From positions 153,661 to 217,660 of the forward strand of contig NZ_JAFBCV010000007.1 in NCBI RefSeq assembly GCF_016907895.1: DNA of 64,000 nt. The letters are read 5' to 3'. The number at the start of each line of letters is the position of its first letter. Position 1 is the first letter of the stretch. This document shows, piece after piece, positions 51,660 to 59,304 of this stretch. This DNA is from Shouchella xiaoxiensis. GTDB lineage: Bacteria > Bacillota > Bacilli > Bacillales > Bacillaceae_D. The translations under genes were made by a program, and so were the position numbers. The notes under the pieces were generated by a model that was given only the letters and a program-made list of their open reading frames with translations, was not told the DNA's origin and ran no database searches.

Positions 51660-52479
51660 CTTTTTTGCCACCCCACTGCCAACGATTGTCAGAGGTTGTT
51701 GCTGCTTTTAATAAATTTTGCTCCAATAAATCTCTTAATTGTTCTTTTGTTAATTCGCGATACAGCGTTCCACGTTTAGAAAGCGAGATGGCACCAGTTT
51801 CCTCAGAAATAATTAACGTAATCGCATCCGTTACTTCACTTACCCCGAGAGCCGCCCGGTGGCGCGTCCCAAGTTCTTTCGAAATAGAACTATCTTCAGA
51901 TAAAGGTAAGTAACAACCTGCAGCCAAGATTTTATCGTTTTTCAACACAACCGCCCCATCATGCAACGGCGTATTTGGAATAAAAATATTAATAAGAAGC
52001 TCAGAAGATACATTTGCATGCATGGCGATACCCGTTTCAGCGTAATCATTAAGCCCGGTTTCACGCTCAATCGAAATGAGCGCTCCAATTCGACGCTTTC
52101 CCATATACACTGACGCCTTCATTAAAGCGTCAATAGTCGGTTGAATGGCTTCATTTTTTGAGATCGATCGACTAGAAAACAGCCGACTTCTTCCTAACTG
52201 CTCCAACCCACGACGTAACTCAGGCTGAAATATGATTATAATGGCAAGCAAACCAAATGTAGCCGTTTGCCTTGTAATAAACTCTAATGTGCTTAACCCT
52301 AAAAAACTACTGACGAACCAAACAATGAAAATAGCAGCAATTCCTTTGACGAGCTGAACCGCCCGCGTGCCGCGAATGATCATAATTAGTTTGTATACGA
52401 CGTATGTAACCAGTAAAATATCAACGATTTGACCAATATAAACTAGCCATGGTAAGTTATCAAAATTCATCGAAAACAC
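51652..52479 (-). CDS. cdaA: Diadenylate cyclase CdaA
   Basis: 275 aa. Three N-terminal membrane helices and a cytoplasmic DAC domain with the catalytic motifs LHDGAVV and GTRHRAALG; FQPELRRGLEQLGR links them. Makes c-di-AMP from two ATP, controlling K+ and osmolyte uptake and wall homeostasis. A GTG start at 52479 is proposed because GGAGGG is 6 nt upstream; the ATG 3 codons later (MNFDNLPWL) lies 15 nt from it. Followed by coupled cdaR and glmM. Confidence 0.95.
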   Translation of the reverse strand: MFSMNFDNLPWLVYIGQIVDILLVTYVVYKLIMIIRGTRAVQLVKGIAAIFIVWFVSSFLGLSTLEFITRQTATFGLLAIIIIFQPELRRGLEQLGRSRLFSSRSISKNEAIQPTIDALMKASVYMGKRRIGALISIERETGLNDYAETGIAMHANVSSELLINIFIPNTPLHDGAVVLKNDKILAAGCYLPLSEDSSISKELGTRHRAALGVSEVTDAITLIISEETGAISLSKRGTLYRELTKEQLRDLLEQNLLKAATTSDNRWQWGGKKDG

Positions 52480-52589
52480 ATATGACCCTCCATGTTTCAG
52501 TCCTCTTCTTTTTACCTTTGACAAACAGGGCTTAGCTTAAACCACAGAGCGTCAAATATAACTAGTATAGCATTTATTTGCCCATAAAA

Positions 52590-52621
52590 TAAGGGAGTTT
52601 CCGTTTTACACAGAAACCCCA
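52590..52621 (-). terminator. Terminator/attenuator between rsiW and cdaA
   Basis: Minus strand GGGGTTTC ... GAAACTCCC with one bulge, followed by TTATTTTAT. It separates the sigW-rsiW unit from the cdaA operon. Confidence 0.6.
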
Positions 52622-52646
52622 CGATCTTTGATTCTTTTAGCTTATT

Positions 52647-53294
52647 TTATTTCTCTTCATCTTCCTCATTAAAAACAGTAACAACATCGCTGAAGAATCC
52701 TTTTACATTATACCAAACCCATGACAATGCTTGATCAACGACTTCAATCTCACCAGTAACTTGGTTTGGGGAAGCATACAAGCTCTCAGGTCCAAAAGAA
52801 CTATTCAATAACAGCACGTCTCCTCGAACCTCGCCCTCAAGCTCCAATGTACCATTGCGAACCATTAAATCCCCTTCAATGACTTCACCTTCAGGAACAA
52901 GCACAACGCCGGTTTCCTTATTAATTACAAACGGTCCATTCCCTGAGACAACAATTCCATCTGATGACTGGCTCCATGTAGAGAACACAGCCGTTGACAT
53001 CATCATCAAGAAAATAGCTGCTGCTACTAAGATTGGATGCTTCCTCAGAAAGGTTTTCACTTTCGACCGTTTTTTAGTTTTTGGCAAATTAGCCATCACG
53101 CCTGCAGTAAAATTAGCTGGCGCCTCTATATGAGAAGAACTTTGAATGAAGGCAATTGATTTTTTTAACTCATGCAAGTGTTCCTTACAGCTTGGGCAAT
53201 TAGTAAGGTGAGCCTCCAACTGTTCTTTTTGCTCTTTCGTCGCATCCCCATCTAAATAGATGTGAATGAGTTCATTGTAAGAATGACAATCCAT
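52647..53294 (-). CDS. rsiW: Anti-sigma-W factor
   Basis: 215 aa. N-terminal ZAS zinc domain (MDCHSYNELIHIYLDGD..., HLTNCPSCKEHL with H-x3-C-x2-C), one membrane helix (about 88-106), and an about 105-aa ectodomain. RsiW holds sigma-W at the membrane until site-1/site-2 proteolysis. Overall length and architecture match the Bacillus protein. Ribosome site AGGAGTG; 21 bp after sigW, so co-transcribed. Confidence 0.92.
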   Translation of the reverse strand: MDCHSYNELIHIYLDGDATKEQKEQLEAHLTNCPSCKEHLHELKKSIAFIQSSSHIEAPANFTAGVMANLPKTKKRSKVKTFLRKHPILVAAAIFLMMMSTAVFSTWSQSSDGIVVSGNGPFVINKETGVVLVPEGEVIEGDLMVRNGTLELEGEVRGDVLLLNSSFGPESLYASPNQVTGEIEVVDQALSWVWYNVKGFFSDVVTVFNEEDEEK

Positions 53295-53315
53295 GTTCGT
53301 GTCACTCCTCCTTAT

Positions 53316-53879
53316 TTATACATGTCGCATACGTTTACGTAGCGCTTCACGACCTCGATGAATTCGTGTCTTTACCGTAGCAACAGGTAGATCCATGATT
53401 TCACTTATTTCTTTTAACGATAAATCTTCTAAGTACTTAAGTATAATAGCCGTTCTATACTTAGGTGGCAACTGGTTTATTTCTGACTGAATCCACTCTT
53501 GTAGTTCCATTTGCACAACTTGTTCTTCTGGAAGATCATCTGTCGCAGCAAGCTGTGATTCATACGTCATATTTTCTGTGCCTTTTACTGTTTCCTGCAA
53601 ATAAAAATCAGGCTTTCGTTTTCGCAAGCGATCAATTGCCACATTTGTTGCAATACGAAATAACCATGTCGAGAATTTTCTCGTCATATCGTATTTATCG
53701 AGATTTGTGTAAGCTCTTAAGAAAGCCTCCTGAGACACATCCTGCGCTTCCTGAGCATGCCCAACCATCCGATAAGCAACTTGATACACTTTATCCTTAT
53801 AGAGTTCTACTAACTCCGCAAAGGCATTCTCATCACCTTGCTTAATTTCTTTAATTAATCGATTTGTTAACGAATCCAT
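53316..53879 (-). CDS. sigW: ECF sigma factor SigW
   Basis: 187 aa. Sigma-70 region 2 (DKVYQVAYRMVGHAQEAQDVSQEAFLRAY, FSTWLFRIATNVAIDRLRKRKP) and region 4 (LPPKYRTAIILKYLEDLSLKEISEIMDLPVATVKTRIHRGRE). The partner rsiW and the following cdaA confirm SigW rather than another ECF factor. Governs envelope-stress and antibiotic-resistance genes. Its own sigma-W type promoter lies directly upstream. Confidence 0.95.
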   Translation of the reverse strand: MDSLTNRLIKEIKQGDENAFAELVELYKDKVYQVAYRMVGHAQEAQDVSQEAFLRAYTNLDKYDMTRKFSTWLFRIATNVAIDRLRKRKPDFYLQETVKGTENMTYESQLAATDDLPEEQVVQMELQEWIQSEINQLPPKYRTAIILKYLEDLSLKEISEIMDLPVATVKTRIHRGREALRKRMRHV

Positions 53880-53904
53880 TACATCCCCTACCTACAATTC
53901 AACA

Positions 53905-53931
53905 TACGGAACTGACCGACATTTGGTTTCG
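53905..53931 (-). promoter_or_regulatory. Sigma-W autoregulatory promoter of sigW
   Basis: Minus strand: CGAAAC (53931-53926; 5 of 6 to TGAAAC), 17-bp spacer, CGTA (53908-53905), 26 bp before the sigW start codon. Autoregulation is known for Bacillus sigW. Confidence 0.78.
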
Positions 53932-54025
53932 TTTTTTATAATAACAGAAATTTTAACTTTTTTCTTAAAAATAGCAGGATTTCTTTGCCCCATGGCGTAT
54001 TTTATTAAGAAAGGGAGGTATGGCT

Positions 54026-54196
54026 ATGACAAACGAGCATCTCATTCACCCATTAACGCGCTCAATTGAAAATGTCCGTATGGAATTAAACGATTCGGTC
54101 TCCGTTTATTCGCTCAACTCTGAGTATGTTTTAGAGTTAAGTCAAAAGCTGGATAGCCTTCTAAATCAATATGAGAACCTTTCTAATAATCCATAG
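54026..54196 (+). CDS. Spo0E-family aspartyl-phosphate phosphatase
   Basis: 56 aa, too short for most ORF cut-offs. IENVRMELND (first helix) and the family motif ELSQKLDSLLNQY (S-Q-x-L-D in the second helix) match Spo0E/YnzD-type phosphatases, which dephosphorylate Spo0A-P and restrain sporulation. GGGAGG is 7 nt before ATG 54026; another ATG at 54020 is too close. Followed by a terminator. Divergent from sigW. Confidence 0.82.
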   Translation: MTNEHLIHPLTRSIENVRMELNDSVSVYSLNSEYVLELSQKLDSLLNQYENLSNNP

Positions 54197-54220
54197 CGGT
54201 CAATCAAGTAAGACCATATA

Positions 54221-54248
54221 AAAAAAGCGACCTCTTCGGTCGTTTTTT
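54221..54248. terminator. Terminator after the Spo0E-like gene
   Basis: AAAAAAGCGACC / GGTCGTTTTTT with a 5-nt loop, 25 bp after the stop codon. Confidence 0.8.
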
Positions 54249-54288
54249 CACGTTCTAATCCACATCACTGTTTATAAGGAAAATAAAA

Positions 54289-54310
54289 AAAACGGCTGAG
54301 TCAGCCGTTT
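54289..54310 (-). terminator. Terminator of the tRNA-5S operon
   Basis: AAACGGCTGA / TCAGCCGTTT stem just downstream of tRNA-Lys, with a T-run on the minus strand. Confidence 0.88.
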
Positions 54311-54315
54311 CTGTA

Positions 54316-54388
54316 TGAGCCATGAAGGATTCGAACCTTCGACCCTCTGATTAAAAGTCAGATGCTCTACCAACTGAGCTAATGGCTC
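54316..54388 (-). tRNA. tRNA-Lys (anticodon TTT)
   Basis: Acceptor GAGCCAT / ATGGCTC plus discriminator A, D-loop AGCTCAGTTGGTAGAGC, anticodon loop CTTTTAA, T-loop GGTTCGAATCC. CCA not encoded. Last tRNA of the operon. Confidence 0.95.
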
Positions 54389-54390
54389 GA

Positions 54391-54465
54391 TGGCTGGGCT
54401 ACCTGGGATCGAACCAGGGAATGACGGAATCAAAATCCGTTGCCTTACCGCTTGGCTATAGCCCA
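54391..54465 (-). tRNA. tRNA-Gln (anticodon TTG)
   Basis: Acceptor TGGGCTA paired with TAGCCCA, anticodon loop TTTTGAT, T-loop GGTTCGATCC, encoded CCA end. Two bp upstream of tRNA-Lys. Confidence 0.95.
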
Positions 54466-54484
54466 TCGGATTATTTTTAAATAA

Positions 54485-54569
54485 TGGTGGAGGGGGGCAG
54501 ATTCGAACTGCCGAACCCGGAGGGAGCGGATTTACAGTCCGCCGCGTTTAGCCACTTCGCTACCCCTCC
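54485..54569 (-). tRNA. tRNA-Tyr (anticodon GTA)
   Basis: Class II tRNA with a long variable arm; acceptor GGAGGGG / CCCCTCC, anticodon loop CTGTAAA, encoded CCA. Confidence 0.95.
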
Positions 54570-54584
54570 ACGGAGTAAAGTATA

Positions 54585-54660
54585 TGGTGGAGGATGACGG
54601 GATCGAACCGCCGACCCCCTGCTTGTAAGGCAGGTGCTCTCCCAGCTGAGCTAATCCTCC
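54585..54660 (-). tRNA. tRNA-Val (anticodon TAC)
   Basis: Acceptor GGAGGAT / ATCCTCC, anticodon loop CTTACAA, T-loop GGTTCGATCC, encoded CCA. Confidence 0.95.
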
Positions 54661-54670
54661 ATTTTTGACT

Positions 54671-54916
54671 GCAGATAAGCGGCGAATTTCTTCGTCCAAT
54701 TCGTGTCTTTCAGTTAGTCACGTACGCTTGTACGCTCCTTCCTTCCAGCACTTCTTGTCCTCGAACTTCTTGCTTCTCTTTGTCAATGACTTTGCAGATA
54801 AGCGGTGAACTTCTTCGTCCAATTCGTGTCTTTCAGTTAGTCACGTACGTTTGTACGCTCCTTCCTTCCAGCACTTCTTGTCCTCGAACTTCTTGCTTCG
54901 CTTTGTCAATGACTTT
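54671..54916. repeat. Two tandem 123-bp repeats in the 5S-tRNA-Val spacer
   Basis: Unit 1 (54671-54793) and unit 2 (54794-54916) have the same length and differ at only about 4 positions. A short fragment of a third copy (CAGATAAG) follows at 54918. No coding potential. They lie inside the transcribed spacer between 5S and tRNA-Val and account for nearly all of the 315-bp gap. Confidence 0.9.
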
Positions 54917-54975
54917 TCAGATAAGTGAAACTTCCTACTTCTCTTTGTAGCCAATACTATTCTAAAAATATGTAT

Positions 54976-55091
54976 GCCCGGCAACGTTCTACTCTCACAG
55001 GGGGAAGCCCCCAACTACCATCGACGCAAAAGAGCTTAACGGCCGTGTTCGGCATGGGAACGGGTGTGACCTCTTTGCCATTGCCACCGGA
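54976..55091 (-). rRNA. rrf: 5S ribosomal RNA (no linked 16S/23S)
   Basis: 116 nt on the minus strand, from TCCGGTGGCAATGGC to GTAGAACGTTGCCGGGC, with the conserved AGAGGTCACACCCGTTCCCA core and pairing ends. Flanked by tRNA-Glu upstream and the repeat spacer downstream, with a promoter just before tRNA-Glu, so it is not the tail of a complete rRNA operon. Confidence 0.95.
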
Positions 55092-55132
55092 CATATGAAA
55101 CTGATAACCACATCTTATGATTACCCATTATG

Positions 55133-55161
55133 TTTTAAAATAAACAAAGTTTATTTTAAAA
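55133..55161 (-). repeat. Perfect AT hairpin between tRNA-Glu and 5S
   Basis: 13-bp arms TTTTAAAATAAAC / GTTTATTTTAAAA with a 3-nt loop in the tRNA-Glu/5S spacer. Possibly an RNA-processing stem. Confidence 0.7.
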
Positions 55162-55162
55162 A

Positions 55163-55234
55163 TGACCCGTACGGGATTCGAACCCGTGATACCGCCGTGA
55201 AAGGGCGGTGTCTTAACCACTTGACCAACGGGCC
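55163..55234 (-). tRNA. tRNA-Glu (anticodon TTC)
   Basis: Acceptor GGCCCGT / ACGGGTC, anticodon loop CTTTCAC, T-loop GGTTCGAATCC, no encoded CCA. First gene of the tRNA-5S operon. Confidence 0.95.
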
Positions 55235-55250
55235 GTTACTGACAAATAAT

Positions 55251-55279
55251 ATAATAACAAAATGACTAATCAAATGCAA
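55251..55279 (-). promoter_or_regulatory. Promoter of the tRNA-Glu-5S operon
   Basis: Minus strand TTGCAT (55279-55274), 17-bp spacer, TATTAT (55256-55251), 17 bp before tRNA-Glu. It implies that this array starts here. Confidence 0.65.
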
Positions 55280-55430
55280 TAGTTTTTAGCAATTAAATTA
55301 TCGTTTTATTATTTGAATGACCTTCATCCTACTACCTTCTAGCACGAACGCTGTTTGAGCCCAGATTTGTCGCCAAAATGATTGCTTTGCATAGGTTATA
55401 TTATTCCTAACAAAAAGGTGGTGTACACAC

Positions 55431-55589
55431 ATGAGTTACTACGGCGGAGGTTACGGCGGATGCGAAGGTTACGGCTACGGCGGCGGTTACGGCGGAAACG
55501 CTTGTGGCGGTGGCTATGGTGGCGGTTTCGCGCTAATCGTTGTTTTATTCATTCTTCTTATCATCATTGGAGCGGCTTACGTAAAATAA
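55431..55589 (+). CDS. YjcZ-family small sporulation membrane protein
   Basis: 52 aa, too short for most ORF cut-offs. Gly/Tyr-rich N-terminus ([20 protein letters not shown]) followed by one membrane helix [20 protein letters not shown], the exact plan of the YjcZ/tiny-TM Bacillus family. AAAGGTGG site upstream. Terminator downstream. Divergent from the tRNA operon. Confidence 0.88.
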   Translation: MSYYGGGYGGCEGYGYGGGYGGNACGGGYGGGFALIVVLFILLIIIGAAYVK

Positions 55590-55613
55590 CAAACTCGTGC
55601 ATCCACTATATGG

Positions 55614-55644
55614 AAAGCAAGCTGGAACTCAGCTTGCTTTTTTC
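55614..55644. terminator. Bidirectional terminator
   Basis: AAAGCAAGCTG / CAGCTTGCTTT stem with a 5-nt loop between convergent genes. Confidence 0.88.
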
Positions 55645-56412
55645 TTATTTAGCCCTCGAAACCCCAAGTAGTTCAGAAACAGTAACAAATGTGTAACCCT
55701 GGTCTTGTAGCGTTGGAATAATTTCATCCAATGCATCAGCAGAATAGATAACTGGATTAGCCGTGTTTACATCACCGCCGTCATGCATCAGGATAATGCT
55801 ACCCGCATTTGTTGTTTGTAGAACGGTTTGAGCTACTTCTTCAGCAGGAATTCCTTGCCAATCATTCGTGTCTACATCCCAACCAATAATTGAATTATTT
55901 AACTCTGCTAGACGCTCTACTTGAGGTCTTGTAATAAAACCATAAGGAGGACGAAACAAGCGCGGACGATAACCAATGACCGCTTCTACGGCTTGTTCAG
56001 TGTCCGTTACCTCCTGCACTAGCTCATCGACACTCGCATTTGTTAAATTAGGATGAGAAAACGTGTGGTTGCCCACTTCATGACCTTCACTATTAATACG
56101 TCTCAGTAAATCAGGATTGCTATTCACGCGCATACCTAACACAAAAAAAGTTGCTGGTACATCATAGGTTTTAAGCTTATCAAGAACTTGACCTGTAAAT
56201 CGCGGATCAGGACCATCATCAAATGTTAAAGCAATTTGTTTCGTGGTCGTGTCACCTTTTACAAAAACCACACCTGGATACTCGGTTTGCAAGGTTGGTA
56301 ACGGTACAGTCTGACGCTCGTCCTCATTTCCTTGTTTAGCAGAAACAGTCATTAATGATGTACTCATAAGCAGAAAACAGATCATGCTTACGACAATTCC
56401 TTTTTTACGCAA
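55645..56412 (-). CDS. Secreted polysaccharide deacetylase
   Basis: 255 aa with a proposed TTG start (MRKKGIVVSMICFLLM) after GAAGGGGTGGG, giving a clean signal peptide. NodB domain: motif 1 ALTFDDGPDPRFTG, zinc His pair NHTFSHPNL, motif 3 RLFRPPYGF, motif 5 SIILMHDGGD. All catalytic residues are present. It probably removes acetyl groups from peptidoglycan or GlcNAc polymers (PdaA/YlxY-type relatives). Substrate not determinable from sequence. Confidence 0.88.
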   Translation of the reverse strand: MRKKGIVVSMICFLLMSTSLMTVSAKQGNEDERQTVPLPTLQTEYPGVVFVKGDTTTKQIALTFDDGPDPRFTGQVLDKLKTYDVPATFFVLGMRVNSNPDLLRRINSEGHEVGNHTFSHPNLTNASVDELVQEVTDTEQAVEAVIGYRPRLFRPPYGFITRPQVERLAELNNSIIGWDVDTNDWQGIPAEEVAQTVLQTTNAGSIILMHDGGDVNTANPVIYSADALDEIIPTLQDQGYTFVTVSELLGVSRAK

Positions 56413-56490
56413 AATTACCCACCCCTTCACTTTTCTTAGCATAGGATGGGCAATTACCCCATTTTTTATGTAAAGAAAGGTTGCATCTTT

Positions 56491-57111
56491 TTAACCATGC
56501 TTTGAATACCCTTTCTTACTATTATTAATGATTTTATAAATAACGAAGATGACTACAAGCAGGATAATAACGAATGCAACAGGCTTCAGATATTGATTAA
56601 ACAACGGCGCAGCATCTTGCCAATGCTCACCTAATTGAAGCCCAATGTAAACGTATAAAGCCGTAATAGGAAGCATAGCCAGTCCTGTGTACAAAGAAAA
56701 CTTCACAATGCTCATTTTTGCCAATCCACAAGGAACCGAAACGGCCGTTCTCACAATTGGCAAGAAGCGCCCAAAGAACGCCACTCCACCCCCATACTTC
56801 GCAAAAAAGCGATCCGCCGCATCGACTTGCTTCGGCGTAATCAGAAAATACTTTCCGTACCGAAGCACAAGCGGGCGCCCACCAAATCTCCCCAAACAAT
56901 AGAGCGTAATTGGTCCGATTACTCCACCAATCGTACCAGCTAGCACCACAAGATAATAATTAAAATCCCCCTGATAAACCCAGTAGCCAGCAAGAGGTAG
57001 CACCAGTTCAGCAGGAATAAACTCAAAAGACAAAGCTAACATGATACCAAAGTATGAAAACCCTTTTAAAAATTCAATAATAGGCATGACAAACGCATCC
57101 ACTATCAACAC
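56491..57111 (-). CDS. DedA-family membrane protein
   Basis: 206 aa, about five or six helices. DedA/VTT motifs: FEFIPAELVLPLAGYWV (acidic residue and P-x-E-x-x-L), GTIGGVIGPITLYCLGRFGGR, FFGRFLPIVRTAVSVPCGLAKM. The family is linked to polyprenyl-phosphate or phosphatidylethanolamine flipping and proton-motive-force maintenance, and matters in alkaline pH. GTG start at 57111, with weak ribosome site; ATG 57087 is an alternative. Confidence 0.87.
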   Translation of the reverse strand: MLIVDAFVMPIIEFLKGFSYFGIMLALSFEFIPAELVLPLAGYWVYQGDFNYYLVVLAGTIGGVIGPITLYCLGRFGGRPLVLRYGKYFLITPKQVDAADRFFAKYGGGVAFFGRFLPIVRTAVSVPCGLAKMSIVKFSLYTGLAMLPITALYVYIGLQLGEHWQDAAPLFNQYLKPVAFVIILLVVIFVIYKIINNSKKGYSKHG

Positions 57112-57587
57112 ATCCGATCTAAAGAAGTCAGTCTGACTGACATACTTAATAGAAATTGCTCGTTTCCTTCAAAAAAATTCTCCAAAAGAACGTTAATCCC
57201 TTCTAAAAGACTACCGCCTTTTCAAAACCTAAATTGATCATACCGAGAATTTGTAAATCTAATATAGAGGAATTGTAAAGATAGCCCACTTCACTATTTA
57301 CAATTGAGAATTGTTCACTAATTGACATATGTTTAAGCTTAAGGACAAACGTAATCATCAATCGAAGAAGACAGCTTATGAACTTAAATCAATCCGTTTT
57401 TTAAAAAAATGAAATGAAAGCGCCTTATTCAATTTTTGAATTCAGTTAGTAGCAAGGCTAAACACATGAAACGTTTCAAATTAGCGTTCGATGGTAATTT
57501 ACTCATTCATTTTAAGTAAAGCAATAAAGAGTATGAAAATAGTAAGTATGTTTCAGCAAGGAAGGTATTAATAAGAGGAAGCATGTG

Positions 57588-57740
57588 ATGCTTGGTGACA
57601 TTTTACATATGAATTTAGTCGGTTTATATTTTTTTAGTATCACAACGTTTGCTTACTTAACCGTTCAAGGTTCCCATGTAGCTGTTTTTCGACTGTGGTT
57701 ACCCATGTTTGGAAATATAGCGCTTGGTAACGTATCTTAA
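57588..57740 (+). CDS. Possible 50-aa hydrophobic peptide or gene fragment
   Basis: ORF MLGDILHMNLVGLYFFSITTF..., with GAGGAAG about 8 nt upstream. It contains one long hydrophobic stretch. It may be a small membrane peptide or the remains of a larger membrane gene. No family recognised. Confidence 0.3.
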   Translation: MLGDILHMNLVGLYFFSITTFAYLTVQGSHVAVFRLWLPMFGNIALGNVS

Positions 57741-57809
57741 CGAATCACAAGTAATGAATCAGAGGATGAACACACTTCCGGTCAAAAAACCATGCTCGTT
57801 CGACACTAA

Positions 57810-57902
57810 CTATTCGCCACCTACTTTATCTGTATCAAGAGATATGAGCGGGCTTAACTTTTCCGTAAAACCCTTAACTAAAGCATTGATTTTGTCCCCC
57901 AT
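57810..57902 (-). CDS. Possible 30-aa peptide next to the sensor kinase
   Basis: ORF MGDKINALVKGFTEKLSPLI..., on the minus strand directly downstream of the kinase stop. No clear ribosome site. A peptide near a sensor kinase/ABC module would be suggestive, but a random short ORF is at least as likely. Confidence 0.2.
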   Translation of the reverse strand: MGDKINALVKGFTEKLSPLISLDTDKVGGE

Positions 57903-57918
57903 TTCAATCAGGACTCTC

Positions 57919-59304
57919 TTAATCAAATTTGTTAACCCTTAATAGTACTTCAATTTCTAAGCCTTTATCTTTTGAATTAACAGCTTTTATTATTCCACCT
58001 TGGCTTTCTATATTTTTTTTACTAATTGCTAAACCCAAGCCACTATGACCATCATACTTTCGTGATTGATCTATTTGATATAAAGGTTTAAAGATATTAT
58101 TAATCATCGTCTCTTCTACGCCAGGCCCTTCATCTTTTATAACAATTTTTGCCCAGTTTTCCTCGGTTTTTCCTACTCCAACATAAATCGTTCCTTTAAT
58201 GGGACTAAATCTAATAGCATTCGCAATTATGTTTTCAATTGCTTGGTATAATAAAAAGTAATCTGCAAAAATCAATACCTTTTCAATTTTAGGAATAAAA
58301 CGTAGTTCTTTTTTATTTTTCTGGTAATCTAAACCTGTTAAGACTTCTTCAACGAGTTTATTTAACTCGATTTTTTCTTTAGAGCTATGTTCGGATAAAA
58401 AGAATGACCGATTATAATTAGTTAAAGAACTTACTAAGTCATCCATTCTTAATGCCTGTTTCAGAGCTTTATTAAGATATCTTTCTCTTTTCTCGTTGTT
58501 ATTAGCTATACCACTTGTTAAACCTTCTAAATAACCTTTTAATCCAAATAAAGGCGTTCTTAAATCATGAACAATAGAAGACACAAATAAATTTCTATCG
58601 TTTTCATACTCGCTTCTTTGTTTTTTTAAAGATAGCAAATTGTCGTTCATTTTCTCATATGATGCGGTCAATTCATTGATTTCTTTGACTCTAGAAGTAT
58701 TTGTTTTAATCGAGTGATTCCCATTAGAAATCTCAATAGAAGCTTTATTTAAAGCGACAATAGGTTTAATCATTTCATTCTTAACCAACACTAAAAAGAT
58801 AAGAAGAATTACAAATATAACAATAAACAAAATAAACACGACAACAGATTCGTTTGATGTAGGCAATTCATTTGTGTAATTCGCCCCATCAGGCGTTGTA
58901 TAAATATATCCTATAAGCTGATTTTCCTCATTTGAGACTGTTGTTTTATAAGAGGTTTCAGTTGTTAGATCTCCTTCATCATCTACTATTGAACGGTTTG
59001 TGGTTTGTCTACTTTTATACATCAATTCACTGTTCGCATTGAAAATTTCAATATCAACGCCTTCTTTTTCTACCAACTGATCCAAATAGTCTATGTACTC
59101 AGCTGTTTCCAGAAATATGTCTTCTATGAAAAGGTTCTCGCCAATCCACCTGTTAGGGTTATCATAATAATTTGGGTCCTCTTTATGAAAAATGTCATAT
59201 AGCATGTTATCGTAGATTTGTATTAAACCAAGAGGTATCGCAATTAAACATACTGAAAAACTCACTAATAACCAATTAACAGAAATGGTTTTCTTACTCT
59301 TCAT
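57919..59304 (-). CDS. Sensor histidine kinase
   Basis: 461 aa: TM1 (about 10-28), extracellular sensor of about 120 aa, TM2 (about 153-175), HAMP (about 176-228), HisKA with the H-box IVHDLRTPLFG (His about 247), HATPase N-box NIIANAIRFS, G1 DEGPGVEE, G2 GHSGLGLAI. The large ectodomain distinguishes it from the intramembrane-sensing BceS kinases usually paired with peptide-export ABC systems. Overlaps the response-regulator gene by 11 bp. Markedly AT-rich. Confidence 0.9.
   Translation of the reverse strand: MKSKKTISVNWLLVSFSVCLIAIPLGLIQIYDNMLYDIFHKEDPNYYDNPNRWIGENLFIEDIFLETAEYIDYLDQLVEKEGVDIEIFNANSELMYKSRQTTNRSIVDDEGDLTTETSYKTTVSNEENQLIGYIYTTPDGANYTNELPTSNESVVVFILFIVIFVILLIFLVLVKNEMIKPIVALNKASIEISNGNHSIKTNTSRVKEINELTASYEKMNDNLLSLKKQRSEYENDRNLFVSSIVHDLRTPLFGLKGYLEGLTSGIANNNEKRERYLNKALKQALRMDDLVSSLTNYNRSFFLSEHSSKEKIELNKLVEEVLTGLDYQKNKKELRFIPKIEKVLIFADYFLLYQAIENIIANAIRFSPIKGTIYVGVGKTEENWAKIVIKDEGPGVEETMINNIFKPLYQIDQSRKYDGHSGLGLAISKKNIESQGGIIKAVNSKDKGLEIEVLLRVNKFD

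Larger units (their letters stand above)
57112..57918. other. 807-bp gap with palindromes and two mini-ORFs
   Basis: No recognisable gene. It holds an inverted repeat AATTGTAAA-N17-TTTACAATT (57271-57305), a perfect palindrome TGAAACGTTTCA (57467-57478), and two short ORFs described separately. It is AT-rich like the two-component/ABC genes to its right, so it probably belongs to the same inserted segment. Confidence 0.6.

Noticed and set aside
54272..54466. ORF through tRNA-Lys and tRNA-Gln
   Set aside because: The sequence is fully explained by the two tRNAs.
55382..55696. Arg-rich ORF overlapping the YjcZ-like gene
   Set aside because: Wrong frame of a Gly/Tyr-rich gene. The YjcZ frame has a ribosome site and the family pattern.
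57724..57942. Plus-strand 72-codon ORF opposite the end of the kinase gene
   Set aside because: No ribosome site, an irregular composition and overlap with the kinase C-terminus.
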